This document shows positions 23,260-31,919 of a DNA stretch of 64,000 bases, piece after piece (position 1 is the first letter of the stretch; each line of letters opens with the position of its first letter). A program made the position numbers and the translations under genes. The notes beneath the pieces were generated by a model. The model had not been told where the DNA came from. It saw only the letters and a list, made by a program, of their open reading frames with translations, and searched no databases. The stretch comes from Paraburkholderia sacchari (GTDB taxonomy: Bacteria > Pseudomonadota > Gammaproteobacteria > Burkholderiales > Burkholderiaceae), in the NCBI RefSeq assembly GCF_000785435.2, contig NZ_JTDB02000002.1, positions 186,001 through 250,000 on the forward strand, written 5' to 3'.

Positions 23260-23432
23260 AACCCCTCTTTGTGTAGCGCGTGAAACCCGGTACGTCGGAA
23301 AAGATGGCGATGCAAGAAAAGCGCGCGGCGCAGCTGCCGGGCTGCGCCGCGTTGAAAGAGGCACCGCGAGAACGCGGCGCGCGGCCATTGTGCGTGGCCG
23401 AAATGAAGCGTGAGCGTTGCGTGTGTGGTGTG

Positions 23433-23460
23433 TGTTTCACGTGACGCCGCGCGGCGTCAC
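23433..23460. repeat. Degenerate parS-like half site fused to a perfect 20-bp palindrome
   Basis: Bases 23433-23448 match 13 of 16 parS positions, with the first 12 (TGTTTCACGTGA) exact. Overlapping it, 23441-23460 is a perfect palindrome, GTGACGCCGC followed by its complement. It lies between the binding-protein stop and livH. There is no T-run, so it is more likely a mRNA stem or binding site than a terminator. Confidence 0.45.
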
Positions 23461-23485
23461 GCCACCATCACGTGGCGAGCAGCGC

Positions 23486-24655
23486 TCACTCGCCCTGCAA
23501 CTTCCACTTGCCGTTGACGATCTCCACAATCACGCGCGCGCGGTCGTCGAGGCCGTTGTGATTGGTCGGCGTGGTGTTCATGATGCCGTGCGAGAGCGGC
23601 AGTTCCTTGACGTTCTCCAGCGCGTCGCGCAGCGCCACGCGGAACGCTTCGGTGCCGGGCTGGCCGGCCTTCAGCGCCACCGGAATCGCGCGCTGGAGCA
23701 TCTGGCCCGCGTCCCAGGCGTGGCCGCCGAAGGTCGCCACAGAGCCCGCGCCGTAGGCTTTCTCGTAGGCCGCCTTATACGCGAGCGCCGATGTCTTAAC
23801 AGGATTCGAATCAGGCAACTGATCGGCGACCAGGATCGGGCCGGCAGGCAGGATCTCGCCTTCGCAGTCCTTGCCGCACACGCGCAGGAAGTCGTTGTTC
23901 GCCACGCCGTGCGTCTGATAGATCTTGCCCTTGTAGCCGCGATCCTTGAGCGTGGTCGCGGGCAGCGCCGCAGGCGTGCCGGAGCCCGCGATCAGCACCG
24001 CATCGGGATTCGCCGACATCAGCTTGAGCACCTGGCCCGTAACCGATGAATCCGCGCGGTTATAGCGTTCGTTCGCGACAACCTTGAGGTTGTGCTTCGC
24101 CGCCGCTGCGCCGAACTCCTTGTACCAGCTCTCGCCGTAGGCATCCGTGAAGCCGATGAAGCCCACCGTCTTCACGCCGTGCTTCTCCATGTAGCCCGCG
24201 ATCGCGTTGGCCATCAAGTCGTCGTTTTGCGGCGTCTTGAACGCCCACTTACGCTTGTCGTCCATCGGCTGCACGATGGCCGCCGACGCCGCGAGCGAGA
24301 TCATCGGCGTCTTGCCTTGCATCACGACATCGAGCATCGCCAGCGAGTTCGGCGTCACCGACGAGCCGATGATCGCGTCCACGTGATCCTCGTCAATCAG
24401 CTTGTGCGTGTTCTGCACGGCCTTGCTCGTATCGGAGGCGTCGTCGAGCACGATGTACTGCACGCTCTTGCCCGCGATCTCCTTGGGCAGCAGCGCGACG
24501 GTGTTCTTCTCCGGAATGCCGAGCGACGCAGCCGGCCCCGTTGCCGAAAGCGTCACGCCGATCTTCACCTGCGCGGCGGCCATGCCTGCCGCTCCCATCA
24601 GCGCCGCTGCGAGTCCGGCACTAATCGACCTCAAAACCCACTTTTTCGTTTTCAT
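23486..24655 (-). CDS. Periplasmic branched-chain amino-acid-type binding protein (copy 1)
   Basis: A 389-residue type I periplasmic binding protein. A signal peptide (MKTKKWVLRSISAGLAAALM...AAA) precedes the mature start near QVKIGVTLSATGP. The VNNDFLRVCGKDCEGE region holds a cysteine pair that may form a disulfide. It is clearly paralogous to the neighbouring protein at 24886-26052. GGAG lies ~7 bases before ATG 24655. It delivers substrate to LivH/LivMG/LivF downstream; the ligand is inferred to be a branched-chain or related amino acid. Confidence 0.93.
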   Translation of the reverse strand: MKTKKWVLRSISAGLAAALMGAAGMAAAQVKIGVTLSATGPAASLGIPEKNTVALLPKEIAGKSVQYIVLDDASDTSKAVQNTHKLIDEDHVDAIIGSSVTPNSLAMLDVVMQGKTPMISLAASAAIVQPMDDKRKWAFKTPQNDDLMANAIAGYMEKHGVKTVGFIGFTDAYGESWYKEFGAAAAKHNLKVVANERYNRADSSVTGQVLKLMSANPDAVLIAGSGTPAALPATTLKDRGYKGKIYQTHGVANNDFLRVCGKDCEGEILPAGPILVADQLPDSNPVKTSALAYKAAYEKAYGAGSVATFGGHAWDAGQMLQRAIPVALKAGQPGTEAFRVALRDALENVKELPLSHGIMNTTPTNHNGLDDRARVIVEIVNGKWKLQGE

Positions 24656-24812
24656 TGCGCGTCTCCAAACGCTTTGTCTGCGTGTTATCGAGTCATCCGG
24701 CGCCAATTACTACGATCTTCGTAAATCCAGCGCTGGCCTCTGAGTGTAGTAATCGGGGTCTCGCATGTGATGCATGGTTTTCCCTGCCCGCCCCGGCTCG
24801 TTGCATTGGCAA

Positions 24813-24848
24813 CAAAAAAGGCACCTCGATTCGAGCGTGCCTTTTTCG
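24813..24848 (-). terminator. Intrinsic terminator between the two binding-protein genes
   Basis: AAAGGCAC at 24817-24824 pairs with GTGCCTTT at 24837-24844. The minus strand has six T residues after the stem, directly after copy 2 (stop at 24886). It may attenuate read-through into copy 1 and the transporter genes. Confidence 0.75.
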
Positions 24849-24885
24849 TCTCTTGCTTGCTGTGCTTGCGCGTTCCTCGTGAAAC

Positions 24886-26052
24886 TCAGTCGCCGGCCAG
24901 CTTCCACTTGCCGCCGCTAATCTGCACCATCACGCGCGCGCGTTGATCGAGGCCCGCATGATCGGTTGCGCTCATGTTGAAGATGCCATGCGCGCCCGCA
25001 ACGTCATGCGACTCCTCAAGCGCCTTGCGCAGCGCCTCGCGGAACGCCTTCGTGCCCGGCTGGCCCGCCTTCAACGCGACCGGAATCGCGTGCTGCAACA
25101 ACAGGCCCGCATCCCACGCGTGACCGCCGAACGTCGAGATCGAGCCCGCGCCATAGGCCTTTTCATAGGCCGCCTTGTACGCGAGCGCCGATTGCTTGAC
25201 CGGATTCGTGGCCGGCAGCTGGTCGGCCACGAGCAGCGGCCCCGCCGGCAGATACGTGCCCTCGCAATCCTTGCCGCACACGCGCAGGAAGTCGTTGTTC
25301 GCCACACCATGCGTCTGATAGATCTTGCCCGCGAAGCCGCGCTCCTTGAGCGTCTTCTGCGGCAGCGCGGCCGGCGTGCCAGCGCCCGCGATCAGCACGG
25401 CGTCGGGATGCTGCGAGATCATCTTGAGCACCTGGCCCGTGACCGAAGCATCGTTGCGCGCGAAGCGCTCGTTCGCCACGACCTTGATGTTCTGCTTCGC
25501 GGCAGCGGCGCTGAATTCCTTGTACCAGCTCTCGCCATAGGCGTCCGAGAAGCCGATGAAGGCCACCGTCTTCACGCCGTGCGCAGCCATGTGCTGCGCG
25601 ATGGCGCCGGCCATCAGCTGATCGTTTTGCGGCGTCTTGAAGACCCACGCGCGCTTCGCATCCATCGGCTCGACGATTGTGGCCGCGGCGGCCATCGAGA
25701 TCATCGGGGTGGACGTTTCGGCAGCGACGTCGACCATCGCGAGCGAATTCGGCACCACGGTCGAGCCGAGCAGCGCGTCCACGTGCTCTTCGCTCGTGAG
25801 CTTGCGCGCGTTCTTCACGGCCTGGGTGGAATCGGTGGCGTCGTCGAGCACGATGTAATCGACGCGCTGGCCGGCGATTTCCTTCGGCAGCAGCGCGACC
25901 GTATTCCTTTCGGGAATCCCCAGCGATGCCGCCGGCCCCGTGGTCGACAGCGTCACGCCGATCTTCACGTCCGCCTGCGCCGCACCTGCGGTCGCCGCGA
26001 GCACCCCGGTCGCGACACAAGCCGCGCTCATCCAACGCCAAACCAACCGCAT
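24886..26052 (-). CDS. Periplasmic branched-chain amino-acid-type binding protein (copy 2)
   Basis: A 388-residue binding protein with a signal peptide (MRLVWRWMSAACVATGVLAA...AQA) and mature start near DVKIGVTLSTTGP. It shares long blocks with copy 1, such as PAASLGIP, NTVALLPKEIAG, GESWYKEF, VANNDFLRVCGKDCEG and AYGAGS. GAAGGAG lies just before ATG 26052, and the gene starts the operon. A terminator at its end suggests that it is made in excess over the transporter. Confidence 0.93.
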   Translation of the reverse strand: MRLVWRWMSAACVATGVLAATAGAAQADVKIGVTLSTTGPAASLGIPERNTVALLPKEIAGQRVDYIVLDDATDSTQAVKNARKLTSEEHVDALLGSTVVPNSLAMVDVAAETSTPMISMAAAATIVEPMDAKRAWVFKTPQNDQLMAGAIAQHMAAHGVKTVAFIGFSDAYGESWYKEFSAAAAKQNIKVVANERFARNDASVTGQVLKMISQHPDAVLIAGAGTPAALPQKTLKERGFAGKIYQTHGVANNDFLRVCGKDCEGTYLPAGPLLVADQLPATNPVKQSALAYKAAYEKAYGAGSISTFGGHAWDAGLLLQHAIPVALKAGQPGTKAFREALRKALEESHDVAGAHGIFNMSATDHAGLDQRARVMVQISGGKWKLAGD

Positions 26053-26420
26053 CTCGACTCCTTCGATAATCGTTTTCTTTATTGCCCGGATTTTTGGCGA
26101 AATCCGGAAAATCCCGCCGGCAAATAATGCTGACCGCATGGTCGGCGAATGGCGAGTGTAACGGAGCGATGTTTGGCGCGGCAAGCGCTTTCCAATGGCT
26201 TACGGCGCGAATGCAACGCCTGGCAGGCTGGCGCGCGTTACGGCAAAGTTGGCGTAATTCGAAACGTGAAAAAATGCGGACGCAAGCGTCGATAAGCGCC
26301 GATTATTGGCGAACGCCATACCGAGGTAACGCGAGGGAAAAGAAGAAAAACCGGTGGGGGAAAAGATAAATCTGGAAGCGAGCGCGTGTGCCGAGCAAAA
26401 AATGGCGCACAAATATAAAA

Positions 26421-26450
26421 AGCGCTGTTGGACTTCCATCCAACAGCGCT
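26421..26450 (-). terminator. Intrinsic terminator of the second liv operon
   Basis: A perfect 12-bp stem, AGCGCTGTTGGA / TCCAACAGCGCT, with a 6-base loop. The minus strand continues with TTTTTATATTT. It lies 280 bases past the livM stop at 26730. Confidence 0.85.
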
Positions 26451-26601
26451 TCCTTGTCCGGGCACTTTGTGCCTCAGTTGTCTCCTCGTTCTCCACCTGC
26501 AAATTTGGTGCATCAGAACTGGGTGAACTTTAAACTTCACCCCCCTTTCGGGCAACTAGCATTTACCCTAGTGGTGCAGTGCGGCACCCAAAAGGGGCAC
26601 A

Positions 26602-26634
26602 GCGGGGGCACCGCGGGGGCACTGCGGGGGCACT
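26602..26634. repeat. Three 11-bp tandem repeats
   Basis: Units GCGGGGGCACC, GCGGGGGCACT and GCGGGGGCACT follow each other without spacer, and a partial fourth follows. A related AGGGGCAC precedes them. A slippage-prone non-coding repeat. Confidence 0.7.
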
Positions 26635-26729
26635 GCGGAGCCCTTCAGCGGCATTCTGGCGCGTCATTGTCTCATCGCCGCCTGACAAAACACCATCAAG
26701 CCGGACGCTCAATTTGCTGCACTGCTCTA

Positions 26730-27701
26730 TCAGGCCCGCAGCGGCCGCACGCGCGAGACGATCTCGCCGACGATGCCGCGCCGGAATGCCAGCACGCACG
26801 CGATGAAGATGAGGCCGGTCACGATCGTCGCCGATTCGCCCAGCGAGCGGAACCACTCCACGCCCGTCAGATGCGCGAGTGCGGTGCCGATGTCGCCGAG
26901 CCGGTCTTCTAGCGCCACGATCAACGCCGCGCCAAGCAACGGCCCGAACAGCGTGCCCATGCCCCCCACGAGCGTCATCAGGATCACGAGGCCGGACATG
27001 GTCCAGTAGGCGTCGCCGAGCGTCTCGAAGCCGAGCACGAGCACCTTGAGCGCGCCGGCGAGCCCCGCGAGCCCTGCCGAAAGCACGAAGGCGAGGAGCT
27101 TGAAACGATCGGTGTCGTAGCCGAGCGAAACGGCGCGCGGCTCGTTCTCCTTGATCGCGCCCAGCACCTGCCCGAACGGCGAATGCACGGTGCGCACGAT
27201 CAACATGAACGCGAGCACCATCACCACGAGCACGACGTAGTACAGCGTCAGATCGGAGTCGAGCGAAACGAGCCCGAACAGCTTGCCGCGCGGTACGCCC
27301 TGGAGGCCATCCTCGCCGTGCGTGAACGGCGCCTGCAGGTACACGAAGTACACCATTTGCGCGAGCGCGAGCGTGACCATCGCGAAGTAAATGCCCTGAC
27401 GGCGGATCGCAAAGAGTCCCACGATCAGCCCGAGCACCGTTCCCGCGACGGTGCCGGCCAGCACGCCCAGCTCCGGCGTGAAGCCGAGCGACTGGATCGT
27501 GTAGCCAGTGGTATAACCCGCCGTCGCGAGGAACATCGCATGCCCGAACGAGAGCAGCCCCGTATAGCCGATCAGCAGATTGAACGCGGCGGCAAACAGC
27601 GCGAAGCACAGCACCTTCATCACGAAGAGCGGATACGCGCCAACGAAAGGCGCCACGATCAGCCCGATCAGCAGCACGCCATAAAGCACTTTTCTTTGCA
27701 T
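26730..27701 (-). CDS. livM: Branched-chain amino-acid-type ABC transporter permease LivM
   Basis: A 323-residue inner-membrane permease. It opens with QRKVLYGVLLIGLIVAPFVG and carries the family segment AAAFNLLIGYTGLLSFGHAMF. It ends with RGIVGEIVSRVRPLRA. ATG 27701 overlaps the livH stop by one base (TGATG), fixing the start; the frame continues upstream only as a shadow of livH. Last gene of operon 2. Confidence 0.93.
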   Translation of the reverse strand: MQRKVLYGVLLIGLIVAPFVGAYPLFVMKVLCFALFAAAFNLLIGYTGLLSFGHAMFLATAGYTTGYTIQSLGFTPELGVLAGTVAGTVLGLIVGLFAIRRQGIYFAMVTLALAQMVYFVYLQAPFTHGEDGLQGVPRGKLFGLVSLDSDLTLYYVVLVVMVLAFMLIVRTVHSPFGQVLGAIKENEPRAVSLGYDTDRFKLLAFVLSAGLAGLAGALKVLVLGFETLGDAYWTMSGLVILMTLVGGMGTLFGPLLGAALIVALEDRLGDIGTALAHLTGVEWFRSLGESATIVTGLIFIACVLAFRRGIVGEIVSRVRPLRA

Positions 27702-28585
27702 CACCGTTCCTTGCCGAAGAGGCCAGCGGGGCGAATCAGCAGCACGATCGCCATGATCACGAACACCACGGTCGCGGAAGCCTCGGGCCAGAACACGCGC
27801 GTGAAGCCTTCGATCACACCGAGCAGCAGGCCCGTGATGATCGAGCCCATGATCGAGCCCATGCCGCCGATCACGACCACGGCGAACACCGTGATGATCA
27901 TCGGCTGGCCCATCAGCGGCGAGACCTGGATGACCGGCGCGGCCAGCACGCCCGCGAACGCGGCAAGCGCGACGCCAAAGCCGTAAGTGAGCGTGATCAT
28001 GAGCGGCACGTTGATGCCGAACGCCTCGACAAGCTTGGGGTTCTCGGTGCCCGCGCGCAGATAGGCGCCAAGGCGCGTTTTCTCGATTACGAACCAGGTG
28101 GCGAAGCACATGGCCAGTGAAGCGAGCACGACCCACGCGCGATAGTTGGGCAGATACATGAAGCCGAGATTGGTCGCGCCCGAAAGCGCGTCCGGCACGT
28201 TGTACGGCTGCCCGGAGGAACCGTAGATCGAGCGGAACACGCCTTCCACCACGAGTGTGAGCCCGAAGGTCAGCAGGAGTCCGTATAAATGATCGAGTCG
28301 ATAAAGCCAGCGCAGCATCGAACGCTCGATCACCACGCCAATGAGACCCACCAGGACAGGGGCGACGAAAATCATCACCCAGTACGGCAGGTTGAAGTAA
28401 GCGAGGCCCATCCACGTGAGCATCGCGCCCAGCATGAACAACGCGCCGTGCGCGAAGTTGATCACGTTGAGCATGCCGAAAATCACCGCGAGGCCCAGAC
28501 TCAGGATCGCGTAGAACGAGCCGTTCACGAGCCCGAGCAACAACTGGCTCAGCATTGCCGGAAGCGGAATGCCAAAGATCGTCAT
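27701..28585 (-). CDS. livH: Branched-chain amino-acid-type ABC transporter permease LivH
   Basis: A 294-residue permease beginning MTIFGIPLPAMLSQ with LVNGSFYAILSLGLAVIFGMLN, NFAHGALFMLGAM and GGMGSIMGSI, all typical of LivH. The start is uncertain: ATGs at 28597 and 28585 and a TTG at 28609 are in frame; 28585 is chosen because the conserved N-terminus begins there. It follows the binding-protein gene by ~130 bases that can fold into GC-rich stems. Confidence 0.9.
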   Translation of the reverse strand: MTIFGIPLPAMLSQLLLGLVNGSFYAILSLGLAVIFGMLNVINFAHGALFMLGAMLTWMGLAYFNLPYWVMIFVAPVLVGLIGVVIERSMLRWLYRLDHLYGLLLTFGLTLVVEGVFRSIYGSSGQPYNVPDALSGATNLGFMYLPNYRAWVVLASLAMCFATWFVIEKTRLGAYLRAGTENPKLVEAFGINVPLMITLTYGFGVALAAFAGVLAAPVIQVSPLMGQPMIITVFAVVVIGGMGSIMGSIITGLLLGVIEGFTRVFWPEASATVVFVIMAIVLLIRPAGLFGKER

Positions 28586-28718
28586 GAAAGCCGCCATGAA
28601 TGCCAACAACCGTTATGCACACACGCGGCGCGGGCTCCCTACTCACTGCGCCGCGCCGCGTGCCGCATGCCTGACACCCTGTGTCACACCCTTCGGGTCG
28701 GACAAAATGCCAGGGCGC

Positions 28719-29936
28719 TTACTTCCACAGCGCGCACTTGCTCTCCTGCTTCGTGGTGTACGCCTGCTCGCCCGGAATCGTCTGCAGGACCTTGTAGTAG
28801 TCCCACGGCTTCTTCGACTCGGACGGCTTCTTCACCTCGACCAGATACATGTCGTGGATCAGCACGCCATCCGCGCGGATATAGCCGTTGTTCGTGTACA
28901 TGTCATTGACCTTGTTCTTCTTCAACTCCACCATGACCTTATCGGCATCAGTCGTGCCGGCCGCCTGCACCGCCTTCAGATACGACGTCGCCGCCGAATA
29001 ATCGGCCGCCTGCAGCTCGGACGGCATCTTCTTCGTCTGCTCGTAGTAGCGCTGCGCCCACTTGCGCGTCGCGTCGTTCTGGTCCCAGTACCAGCCGGTC
29101 GTAAGCACGAGGCCCTGCGTGGTCTCGAGCCCGAGGCTATGCACGTCGGGCAGGAACATCAGTAGCGCGGCGGTCTTCATCGTCTTGTTGATGCCGAACT
29201 CCTTCGCGGCCTTGATCGCGTTGATCGTGTCGCCGCCCGCGTTCGCGAGACCGAGAATCTGGGCCTTCGACGACTGTGCCTGCAGCAGGAACGACGAGAA
29301 GTCCGATGCCGAGAGCGGATGGCGCACCTCGCCGAGCACCTGGCCGCCGTTCGCCTTCACGACGTCCGCGGTGTTCTTCTCGAGCGACTTGCCGAACGCG
29401 TAATCGGCGGTCAGGAAGTACCAGCTCTTGCCGCCCTGCTTGAGTACCGCGAGGCCCGTGCCCTTCGCGAGCGCCACCGTGTCGTAGCCGTAGTGGACCG
29501 TGTAGGGCGTGCACTGCTCGTTCGTCAGCGCATCGGTGCCCGCGCCAGTGTTGATGAACACGCGCTTCTTCTCGAGCGCGACCTGGTTCATCGCCAGCGC
29601 AGTCGCCGAGTTCGTGCCGCTGAGCAGCAGATTGAGCCCGTCACGGTCGATCCACTCGCGCGCTTTCGACGCGGCGATATCCGCCTTGTTCTGATGGTCG
29701 GCGTACACGACCTGGATCGGCTTGCCGAGCACCTTGCCACCGAAGTCCGCCACCGCCATCTTGATGGCGGCGAGGCCGCCCGGGCCGTCGTCGTCCGCAT
29801 AGAGGCCCGACATGTCGGTGATGAAGCCAATCTTCACCGCGTCGTTGGCGGCCTGCGCGGTCCCTGCGCCGAACGCCATCACGGCTGCCGAGGCGGCAAA
29901 CAGGCCCGCAAGCCGCGCGAACGTGGTTTTCTTCAT
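28719..29936 (-). CDS. Periplasmic type I substrate-binding protein of the second ABC operon
   Basis: A 405-residue protein with a clear signal peptide (MKKTTFARLAGLFAASAAV...AQA) and mature start at ANDAVKIGFITDMSGLYAD. The family also contains aromatic-acid and other non-amino-acid binders; GLNLLLSGTNSATALAMN and TGWYWDQND are characteristic of that subgroup in my memory, so the ligand is open. AGGAG lies 8 bases before ATG 29936. It is distinct from the two binding proteins of operon 1. Confidence 0.9.
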   Translation of the reverse strand: MKKTTFARLAGLFAASAAVMAFGAGTAQAANDAVKIGFITDMSGLYADDDGPGGLAAIKMAVADFGGKVLGKPIQVVYADHQNKADIAASKAREWIDRDGLNLLLSGTNSATALAMNQVALEKKRVFINTGAGTDALTNEQCTPYTVHYGYDTVALAKGTGLAVLKQGGKSWYFLTADYAFGKSLEKNTADVVKANGGQVLGEVRHPLSASDFSSFLLQAQSSKAQILGLANAGGDTINAIKAAKEFGINKTMKTAALLMFLPDVHSLGLETTQGLVLTTGWYWDQNDATRKWAQRYYEQTKKMPSELQAADYSAATSYLKAVQAAGTTDADKVMVELKKNKVNDMYTNNGYIRADGVLIHDMYLVEVKKPSESKKPWDYYKVLQTIPGEQAYTTKQESKCALWK

Positions 29937-30048
29937 TGCAGTCTCCTTCATTTGGTTGCGTTGTTATTCAGGAACACTCCATGAACACCGGAGGCAAACG
30001 AATCGCGAGGCGCGGTCCTGCGCCCGCACGCGACAAGAGAGATGGGAA

Positions 30049-30810
30049 CTAGACCCCCAACAGGTCGTGCAGCACAGGCATCTTGCCTTCGAGCTCGGCA
30101 ATGCCGAAGCGCTCGACGATGCGCCCGTGCTCCATCACATAGAAACGGTCGGCGAGCGGCGCCGCGAAACGGAAGTTCTGCTCGACCATCACAATGGTGT
30201 AGCCGCGCGACTTCAGCGTGATGATCATGCGTGCGAGCGTCTGCACAATGACCGGCGCGAGGCCTTCGGAAATCTCGTCGAGCAGCAGCAGGTTCGCGCC
30301 CGTGCGCAGGATGCGCGCCACGGCGAGCATCTGCTGCTCGCCGCCCGAGAGCCGCGTGCCCTGGCTGTTGCGGCGTTCCGCGAGATTGGGGAACATCGAG
30401 TAAATCTCGTCGAGCGACATCCCTTTCGCGCCCTTCATGCCGATCGCGGGGGGCAGCAGCAGGTTTTCCTCGCACGAGAGGCTGGAGAAAATGCCGCGCT
30501 CCTCAGGGCAATAGCCCACGCCGCAATGCGCGATGCGGTAGGTGGGCATGTGGATGGTCTCGCGCCCGCCGATGCAGATCGACCCGGTGCGCCGGCCAGT
30601 GAGGCCCATGATCGCGCGCAGCGTGGTCGTACGCCCCGCGCCGTTGCGCCCGAGCAGCGTCACGACTTCGCCGCGCTTCACGGAAAAATCGACGCCGTGC
30701 AGGATGTGCGATTCGCCATACCAGGTTTGCAGGCCCGCGATTTCGAGGGCGCTTTCGCCGGGTGCCGCATTCACGGCCGTAACGTGTCCATGTTCCGTCA
30801 CCGTGCTCAT
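30049..30810 (-). CDS. livF: ABC transporter ATPase LivF with Arg in the Walker A lysine position
   Basis: A 253-residue LivF-type ATPase. The signature LSGGEQQMLAVARIL and Walker B LLLLDEISEGLAP are normal, but the P-loop reads GRNGAGRTTT: the essential lysine is encoded as CGT (Arg). The ATG overlaps the livG stop by 4 bases (ATGA), so it is co-translated. As its partner LivG has a normal P-loop, the heterodimer may hydrolyse ATP at one site. Confidence 0.93.
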   Translation of the reverse strand: MSTVTEHGHVTAVNAAPGESALEIAGLQTWYGESHILHGVDFSVKRGEVVTLLGRNGAGRTTTLRAIMGLTGRRTGSICIGGRETIHMPTYRIAHCGVGYCPEERGIFSSLSCEENLLLPPAIGMKGAKGMSLDEIYSMFPNLAERRNSQGTRLSGGEQQMLAVARILRTGANLLLLDEISEGLAPVIVQTLARMIITLKSRGYTIVMVEQNFRFAAPLADRFYVMEHGRIVERFGIAELEGKMPVLHDLLGV

Positions 30811-31586
30811 GCGTGCGCCCCCACGAGCGCCGCGTCGGCACTGCCCATATACGCTTCAGCCACGAGCGGGTTCTTCGACACTTCCGCGTAGCTGCCCTCG
30901 GCCAGCACCTCGCCGCGCTGCAGGACGGTGATGGTGTCGGAAATGCCGGCAATCACGTTCATGTTGTGCTCGACCATCAGGATCGTGCGCCCGTTCGACA
31001 CCTTCTTGATGAGCGCCGTGACGCGGTCCACGTCTTCGTGGCCCATGCCCTGGGTGGGCTCGTCGAGCAGCATGAGTTCGGGCTCCATCGCGAGCGTGGT
31101 CGCGATTTCGAGCGCGCGCTTGCGTCCATAGGCGAGCTCGACGGTGGGCACGTCGGCGAAATCGGTCAGGCCCACCTGGGTGAGCAGATCCATCGCGCGA
31201 TCGTCGAGTTCGGCGAGCGTGCGCTCGCTCTTCCAGAAGTGATACGCGGTGCCAAGCTGGCGCTGCAGGCCGATGCGCACGTTCTGCAGCGCAGTCAAAT
31301 GCGGAAACACCGCCGAAATCTGAAACGAGCGAATGATGCCGCGCCGCGCGATTTGCGCGGGCCGCTCATGCGTGATGTCGATTCCGTTGAAGACGATGCG
31401 CCCCGAGCTCGGGACCAGAAATTTGGTTAGGAGATTGAAACAAGTAGTCTTGCCCGCGCCATTTGGCCCAATGAGCGCGTGAATCGAACCGCGGCATACG
31501 CGCAGGTTCACCCCGTTGACGGCCGTGAAACCCTTGAATTGTTTCGTGAGGCCGCGTGTCTCCAGAATCGTGTCGCCGAGAATCAT
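30807..31586 (-). CDS. livG: ABC transporter ATPase LivG
   Basis: A 259-residue ATPase with normal Walker A GPNGAGKTTCFNLLT, signature LAYGRKRALEIATTL and Walker B LMLLDEPTQGMG. The C-terminal VLAEGSYAEVSKNPLVAEAYMG is typical of LivG. The start at 31586 has AAGGGG 4 bases upstream; a longer frame to 31655 is unlikely. First gene of operon 2 (livG-livF-binding protein-livH-livM). Confidence 0.93.
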   Translation of the reverse strand: MILGDTILETRGLTKQFKGFTAVNGVNLRVCRGSIHALIGPNGAGKTTCFNLLTKFLVPSSGRIVFNGIDITHERPAQIARRGIIRSFQISAVFPHLTALQNVRIGLQRQLGTAYHFWKSERTLAELDDRAMDLLTQVGLTDFADVPTVELAYGRKRALEIATTLAMEPELMLLDEPTQGMGHEDVDRVTALIKKVSNGRTILMVEHNMNVIAGISDTITVLQRGEVLAEGSYAEVSKNPLVAEAYMGSADAALVGAHA

Positions 31587-31919
31587 GTCCCCTTCCACGC
31601 GAAGTAAGGCGTAACACTTCAGATCGTTCATGCTGGGCAGTGCACAACGTTGCACGACGCGCCATGTTTGGGCGCGCGTTTGCCCGCTCTCTCATTCCGC
31701 GCCATTGTCTCGCCAATGATGCAGCGCAATCATTGGGATTTGCACTTACGGGTGAGCGACACGTTCCAATATCCATCAATACGCGATTTGACAGCAAATA
31801 GCAGCATGAAGGCAGCGTGATAACGCCGTTTTGAATGCACCACGATTGCGCGCAACGCGTGGCAAAGCGCTTGCTCCGCCGGCACGTCGCAAGTCCTGGA
31901 TAGTGGTCAAAAACGCGCT
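31587..31919. other. Gap upstream of the second liv operon
   Basis: This gap lies between livG (start) and the oxidoreductase (stop), both on the minus strand. The operon 2 promoter should be here; the stretch 31740-31830 is AT-richer. I see no gene or clear promoter pair. Confidence 0.4.

Larger units (their letters stand above)
26053..26729. other. Non-coding gap between the two liv operons
   Basis: This gap holds the upstream region of operon 1 (near 26053-26200), the minus-strand terminator of operon 2 at 26421-26450, and three 11-bp tandem repeats at 26602-26634. Short open frames here have no ribosome site or recognisable product. I see no RNA gene. Confidence 0.5.

Noticed and set aside
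26602..26634. CRISPR-like array
   Set aside because: Three 11-bp direct repeats without spacers; no cas genes.
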